This document shows positions 60,683-64,000 of a stretch of DNA of 64,000 nucleotides, one piece after another. Every line of letters begins with the position of its first letter. The stretch's first letter is position 1. The DNA is from Neobacillus notoginsengisoli (GTDB lineage: Bacteria; Bacillota; Bacilli; Bacillales; Cytobacillaceae): contig NZ_QWEG01000003.1 of assembly GCF_003515685.1 (NCBI RefSeq), positions 124,001 to 188,000 of the forward strand, written 5' to 3'. The notes beneath the pieces are model-generated. The model did no database searches. It was not told where the DNA came from and saw only the letters and a program-made list of their open reading frames with translations. The position numbers were made by a program, and so were the translations under genes.

Positions 60683-61552
60683 ATGAGGATGGAACATGTG
60701 GTTGTCATTGGGTCGGGAGTCATGGGGCGCGGCATTGCTTATGTAAGCGCGGCGGGAGGCTTCACTGTTACACTTGTCGATATCCGCCAGGAACAGCTTG
60801 ATACGGCGAAAGAGGAGATCATGGCAATTTTTGAAGGTGCCAGGAGGCGCGGGAAGCTTTCACAAACGGATATGGAAAATGGTATCCAGAGGTTATCCTA
60901 CTCGATTGAACTTAGGACAGCAGTTGAAAAAGCTGATCTCGTTATTGAGGCTGTTCCGGAAGTGCTAGCAATAAAAAGAGACATATTTGAAAAAGTAGAC
61001 CGGCATGCGCCAGATCATTGTTATTTTGCAACGAATACATCAACGATGAGCCCCACCGAAATCGGTTCATTTACGAACAGGCCTGAAAGAGTTATCGCGA
61101 TGCATTTTTTTAACCCAGTCCATAAAATGAAGCTTGTTGAAATTGTCAGGGGACTTGAAACGAGTGATGAAACTGCCGCTGCAATCAGGGCGGCTGCCGA
61201 AAAGATGGGCAAAGAAACAGTAGTCGTCAATGAATTTCCAGGCTTTGTAACGAGCAGGATCAGCGCATTGGTCGGCAATGAGGCCTTTTATATGCTTCAG
61301 GAAGGAGTTGGCACCCCTGAAGAGATTGATAAGGCGATCAAGCTTGGTCTTAATTATCCAATGGGGCCGTTTGAGCTCGGTGATTTGGTCGGCCTTGATA
61401 CGAGATTGAACAATTTAAACTATCTTCATGAAAAGCTTGGGGAAAAGTACAGGCCAGCCCCGCTTCTTGAGCAATATGTGAAAGCCGGCCGGCTCGGCAG
61501 GAAAAGCGGGCGCGGTGTGTATGATTACAGAAATGGAGATAAACTCCAATAA
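60683..61552 (+). CDS. paaH: 3-hydroxyacyl-CoA dehydrogenase PaaH-like
   Basis: 289 residues. The NAD-binding VVIGSGVMGRGIAYVSA, then NTSTMSPTEIGSFTNRPERVIAMHFFNPVHKMKLVE condensed around the catalytic His and the Glu in VIEAVPEV, then the C-terminal GLNYPMGPFELGDLVGLD. PaaH oxidises 3-hydroxyadipyl-CoA to 3-oxoadipyl-CoA. GGGGAGTGGG precedes ATG 60683. It heads the paaH-paaJ-paaX segment; paaJ starts 15 bp after its stop. Confidence 0.92.
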   Translation: MRMEHVVVIGSGVMGRGIAYVSAAGGFTVTLVDIRQEQLDTAKEEIMAIFEGARRRGKLSQTDMENGIQRLSYSIELRTAVEKADLVIEAVPEVLAIKRDIFEKVDRHAPDHCYFATNTSTMSPTEIGSFTNRPERVIAMHFFNPVHKMKLVEIVRGLETSDETAAAIRAAAEKMGKETVVVNEFPGFVTSRISALVGNEAFYMLQEGVGTPEEIDKAIKLGLNYPMGPFELGDLVGLDTRLNNLNYLHEKLGEKYRPAPLLEQYVKAGRLGRKSGRGVYDYRNGDKLQ

Positions 61553-61567
61553 ACGGGGGTTGCCGGT

Positions 61568-62776
61568 TTGAAACAAAGAGAAGCAGTCATTATTGATGCC
61601 GTACGGACACCGATTGGCAAATATAACGGCGCATTGAAACATGTCAGGCCAGATGATTTGGGAGCTGTGGTGATCCGAGAACTCATTGAAAGAAATCCAA
61701 CAGTCGATTTAGAAGAAATTGAGGAAGTAGTGTTCGGAAATGCCAACCAGGCGGGTGAGGATAATCGGAATGTCGCGCGAATGTCGGCACTTCTGGCCGG
61801 TTTGCCGGTATCGGTTGCCGGAACGACAATCAATCGTCTCTGCGGTTCAGGGCTTGATGCCGTCAACTATGCTGCCAGGGCGATTATTGCAGGTGAAGGC
61901 GATATTTTTATCGCGGGCGGAACGGAAAGCATGACTCGTGCCCCGCTAGTGATAGCAAAACCTTCAGCAGGTTTTCCTAGAGGCAATATGGAACTGATCG
62001 ACACAACGATCGGCTGGCGATTCATTAACAGGAAGCTTGACGAACAATACGGGACTGACAGCATGCCTGAAACAGCCGAAAATGTTGCCAGGGAATTTTC
62101 GATCAGCAGGCTGGAGCAGGATGAATTTTCATATCAGAGCCAAATGAAAGCAAAGGAAGCTGTTGAAAAAGGGATCTTTCTTGACGAACTGGTTCCGGTT
62201 CGATACCGTGACAGAAAAGGAAATGAGATCGTCGTAGGGAAAGACGAACATCCACGAAGTGACACTTCTCTGGAAAAGCTCGGTCAACTTCGGCCACTTT
62301 TTCCAGGTGGGACTGTAACCGCGGGCAATGCTTCGGGTGTGAATGACGGGGCCTCGGCGCTTCTGATTATGAGCGCTGAAAAAGCGGATGAGCTCGGTTT
62401 GAAGCCGCTCGCAAAATATGTGGTGTCGGCTGTTGCCGGACTTGAACCGAGAATAATGGGGATTGGGCCTATTTATGCCACCCGGAAGGCATTGCAAAGG
62501 GCGGGCCTTCAACCCGGTGATATTGGACTCTGTGAATTAAATGAAGCTTTTGCTTCTCAATCCATCGCCTGCATCAATGGAATGGGCATCGAGCGCGAGA
62601 AAATAAACGTCAATGGAGGCGCGATTGCCTTTGGGCATCCCCTTGGCGCCAGCGGCGCCCGCATTCTGACTACACTCGTCCATGAAATGAAAAGAAGGGA
62701 CACCCGATACGGCTTGGCGACAATGTGTGTCGGCGTCGGACAGGGGATTACGACCATTATTGAAAGTATTAAATGA
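61568..62776 (+). CDS. paaJ: 3-oxoadipyl-CoA thiolase PaaJ-like
   Basis: 402 residues. [17 protein letters not shown] supplies the nucleophile Cys, [17 protein letters not shown] the catalytic His, and [12 protein letters not shown] the second Cys. PaaJ cleaves 3-oxoadipyl-CoA to acetyl-CoA and succinyl-CoA and also acts on 3-oxo-5,6-dehydrosuberyl-CoA. The start is TTG 61568 after GGGGG. It is followed 45 bp later by paaX. Confidence 0.92.
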   Translation: MKQREAVIIDAVRTPIGKYNGALKHVRPDDLGAVVIRELIERNPTVDLEEIEEVVFGNANQAGEDNRNVARMSALLAGLPVSVAGTTINRLCGSGLDAVNYAARAIIAGEGDIFIAGGTESMTRAPLVIAKPSAGFPRGNMELIDTTIGWRFINRKLDEQYGTDSMPETAENVAREFSISRLEQDEFSYQSQMKAKEAVEKGIFLDELVPVRYRDRKGNEIVVGKDEHPRSDTSLEKLGQLRPLFPGGTVTAGNASGVNDGASALLIMSAEKADELGLKPLAKYVVSAVAGLEPRIMGIGPIYATRKALQRAGLQPGDIGLCELNEAFASQSIACINGMGIEREKINVNGGAIAFGHPLGASGARILTTLVHEMKRRDTRYGLATMCVGVGQGITTIIESIK

Positions 62777-62821
62777 ATTTTAATAAGACATAGGTGCGCT
62801 GACAGAAAAGGTGAATAGACA

Positions 62822-63697
62822 GTGAATACACGCTCAATGATTTTTACATTATACGGTGACTATATTTCCCATTACGGGAACAAAATTTGGATTGGCAGCT
62901 TAATCAGGCTTTTGGAGGAGTTTGGCCATAATAGCCAGTCTGTCCGCGCCGCCATTTCACGAATGAATAAACAAGGATGGGTACAGGCGGAAAAAGCAGG
63001 AAATAAAAGCTATTACTCTCTTACTCCCAGGGGAGTAAGACGGATAGAGGAAGCCGCGAAAAGGATTTTTAAGCTGAAACCGGAAGAGTGGGATGGAAAA
63101 TGGCGGATTTTTATGTACTCCATTCCTGAGGAAATCCGCAGTGTTCGTGATGAACTCAGAAAGGAACTGATTTGGAGCGGTTTTGGCACCCTATCAACTA
63201 GTTCCTGGATCTCCGCCAACCCGCTTGAAAATGAAGTGTATGATTTGATAGACAAGTATGGCATCGAGGAGTATGTCGATTTCTTTATCGCTGAGTATAG
63301 CGGACCGAGGGAGAATATCCGTCTTGTGGAGAAATGCTGGGATCTCGAAGAAATTAATAAACGGTATCAGGAATTTATTACGGAGTACAGCCAGAAATAT
63401 TTTATCGAGAAAAACAAGATTTCGAAAGGGCTGATGACAGACGCGGATTGTTTTGTTGAAAGGACGAAGCTTGTCCATGAATACCGTAAGTTTCTTTTCA
63501 TTGACCCGGGGCTGCCGGAAGAGCTGTTGCAGGAAAAATGGCTGGGTGGGCATGCAGCTTCGTTATTTGCGGATTATTATAAGGAGCTTGCCACGCCGGC
63601 TTCCCGGTTTTTTGAAGCTGTCTTCATAGAAGGAAATGAGATTGAGGAACGAGATGAGGATTACGACTTCCTGGAGCATCCGTTTATTATCGAGTAG
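62822..63697 (+). CDS. paaX: PaaX-family transcriptional repressor
   Basis: 291 residues. An N-terminal winged helix ([43 protein letters not shown]) is followed by a ligand domain and [26 protein letters not shown], all as in PaaX. PaaX represses paa genes and is released by phenylacetyl-CoA. GTG 62822 is the start. It is co-directional with and last in the cluster, so its level would rise with the operon. Confidence 0.92.
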   Translation: MNTRSMIFTLYGDYISHYGNKIWIGSLIRLLEEFGHNSQSVRAAISRMNKQGWVQAEKAGNKSYYSLTPRGVRRIEEAAKRIFKLKPEEWDGKWRIFMYSIPEEIRSVRDELRKELIWSGFGTLSTSSWISANPLENEVYDLIDKYGIEEYVDFFIAEYSGPRENIRLVEKCWDLEEINKRYQEFITEYSQKYFIEKNKISKGLMTDADCFVERTKLVHEYRKFLFIDPGLPEELLQEKWLGGHAASLFADYYKELATPASRFFEAVFIEGNEIEERDEDYDFLEHPFIIE

Positions 63698-63700
63698 GCT

Positions 63701-63851
63701 GTTGATCTCCGCTGCGCAAAGGAAAGCTTCTGAGAATAATCATCGCAGGGACAGGCGGTGTTTGCCTGTCACGAAGGCGATTCCGCTTTTCATGGGGTCT
63801 CCACCTTGCCGCTTCATCCCGCCGGAGTCGGTGCCCTTCGCTTCAATCAAC
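63701..63851. repeat. Dispersed GTTGAT/AATCAAC element, 151-bp copy
   Basis: Starts three bases after the paaX stop and ends at AATCAAC (63845-63851). It contains TTCTGAGAATAATCATCGCAG, trimmed here as TTCTGAG...ATCGCAG, a GACAGGC / GCCTGTC hairpin, and the shared block GGGTCTCCACCTTGCCGC, CCCGCCGGAGTC, GTGCCCTTCGCTTC. The hairpin part is also in the 56895 copy, which shows that the element has a modular interior. Confidence 0.88.
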
Positions 63852-63930
63852 CAGTTTAAAACAACATACTTCTTAGCCTGCTATAGAATAAAATTATCTA
63901 TCACGTTTTTTATACGGAAGGATGGAATTT

Positions 63931-64000
63931 GTGAATAGGCTTACAGATTTGCTCGGAATCCGTTATCCCATTATTCAGGGGGGGATGGGCAATATTAGCA
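63931..64000 (+). CDS. Nitronate monooxygenase-like protein, N-terminus only
   Basis: GTG 63931 follows GGAAGGATGG and reads NRLTDLLGIRYPIIQGGMGN to the window edge. The YPIIQGGMG motif matches the FMN-binding start of the nitronate monooxygenase/FabK family, as in the gene at 14631. It is cut off by the window end. Whether it belongs to the paa regulon cannot be judged. Confidence 0.75.
   Translation, partial: MNRLTDLLGIRYPIIQGGMGNIS

Overview
The window looks like chromosome of an endospore-forming Bacillaceae (Bacillus sensu lato). Support comes from the moderate G+C, strong GGAGG ribosome sites with many TTG/GTG starts, an H-type small acid-soluble spore protein, SplA-like and RacA-like proteins, a YkuD L,D-transpeptidase, an LtaS-type lipoteichoic acid synthase and a DtxR-type MntR. 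Species cannot be fixed from the sequence alone. There is no prophage, plasmid or transposase gene.

Layout. 0-5.5 kb: a truncated DUF4236 gene, VanZ-like protein, a PadR-HAAS-DUF4173 membrane module with two matching operators, a DUF975 membrane protein and a luciferase-like monooxygenase. 5.5-14 kb: RacA-like and MerR/DUF3967 proteins, ferritin-like protein, YkuD, DoxX, nuclease lipoprotein, MntR, and a secreted M6 metalloprotease. 14.6-24 kb: nitronate monooxygenase, an SDR / QueA-like / VOC operon, an MFS exporter with a possible leader peptide, a second SDR, a CBS protein and a metallophosphoesterase. 24-30 kb: SplA-like protein and a YkoP/YkoQ/YkoN cluster with extra phosphoesterases. 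30-33 kb: RidA / GntR / SHMT-like locus, then tRNA-Arg(CCT). 33.5-48.5 kb: housekeeping and small genes, LtaS-type synthase, a nuclease-helicase fusion and an M20 dipeptidase. 48.7-53.5 kb: a 1150-residue membrane protein, then a yybP-ykoY manganese riboswitch ahead of DUF1232 and TerC genes. 54-64 kb: a phenylacetate degradation cluster (paaABCD; EthD-paaF-paaG-aldehyde dehydrogenase; paaH-paaJ-paaX), then the start of another nitronate monooxygenase.

How the genes work together. PaaABCD would epoxidise phenylacetyl-CoA, PaaG isomerise it, the separate aldehyde dehydrogenase oxidise the ring-opened semialdehyde, and PaaF, PaaH and PaaJ complete beta-oxidation, with PaaX as repressor. The CoA ligase PaaK and a fused PaaZ are not in the window. 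Manganese control appears twice, as MntR and as the riboswitch over TerC.

The most unusual signal is a set of three intergenic arrays (about 5.7, 11.2-11.9 and 16.8-16.97 kb). Their unit sequences differ, but all follow TGTCNC-N15-GNGACA repeated every 52 bp with almost no indels. Half-sites are therefore 21 and 31 bp apart, close to two and three helical turns, which places every site on one DNA face. Each array sits just 3' of a minus-strand gene. A second repeat family of four copies, bounded by GTTGAT(T)/AATCAAC ends, borders the paa transcription units.
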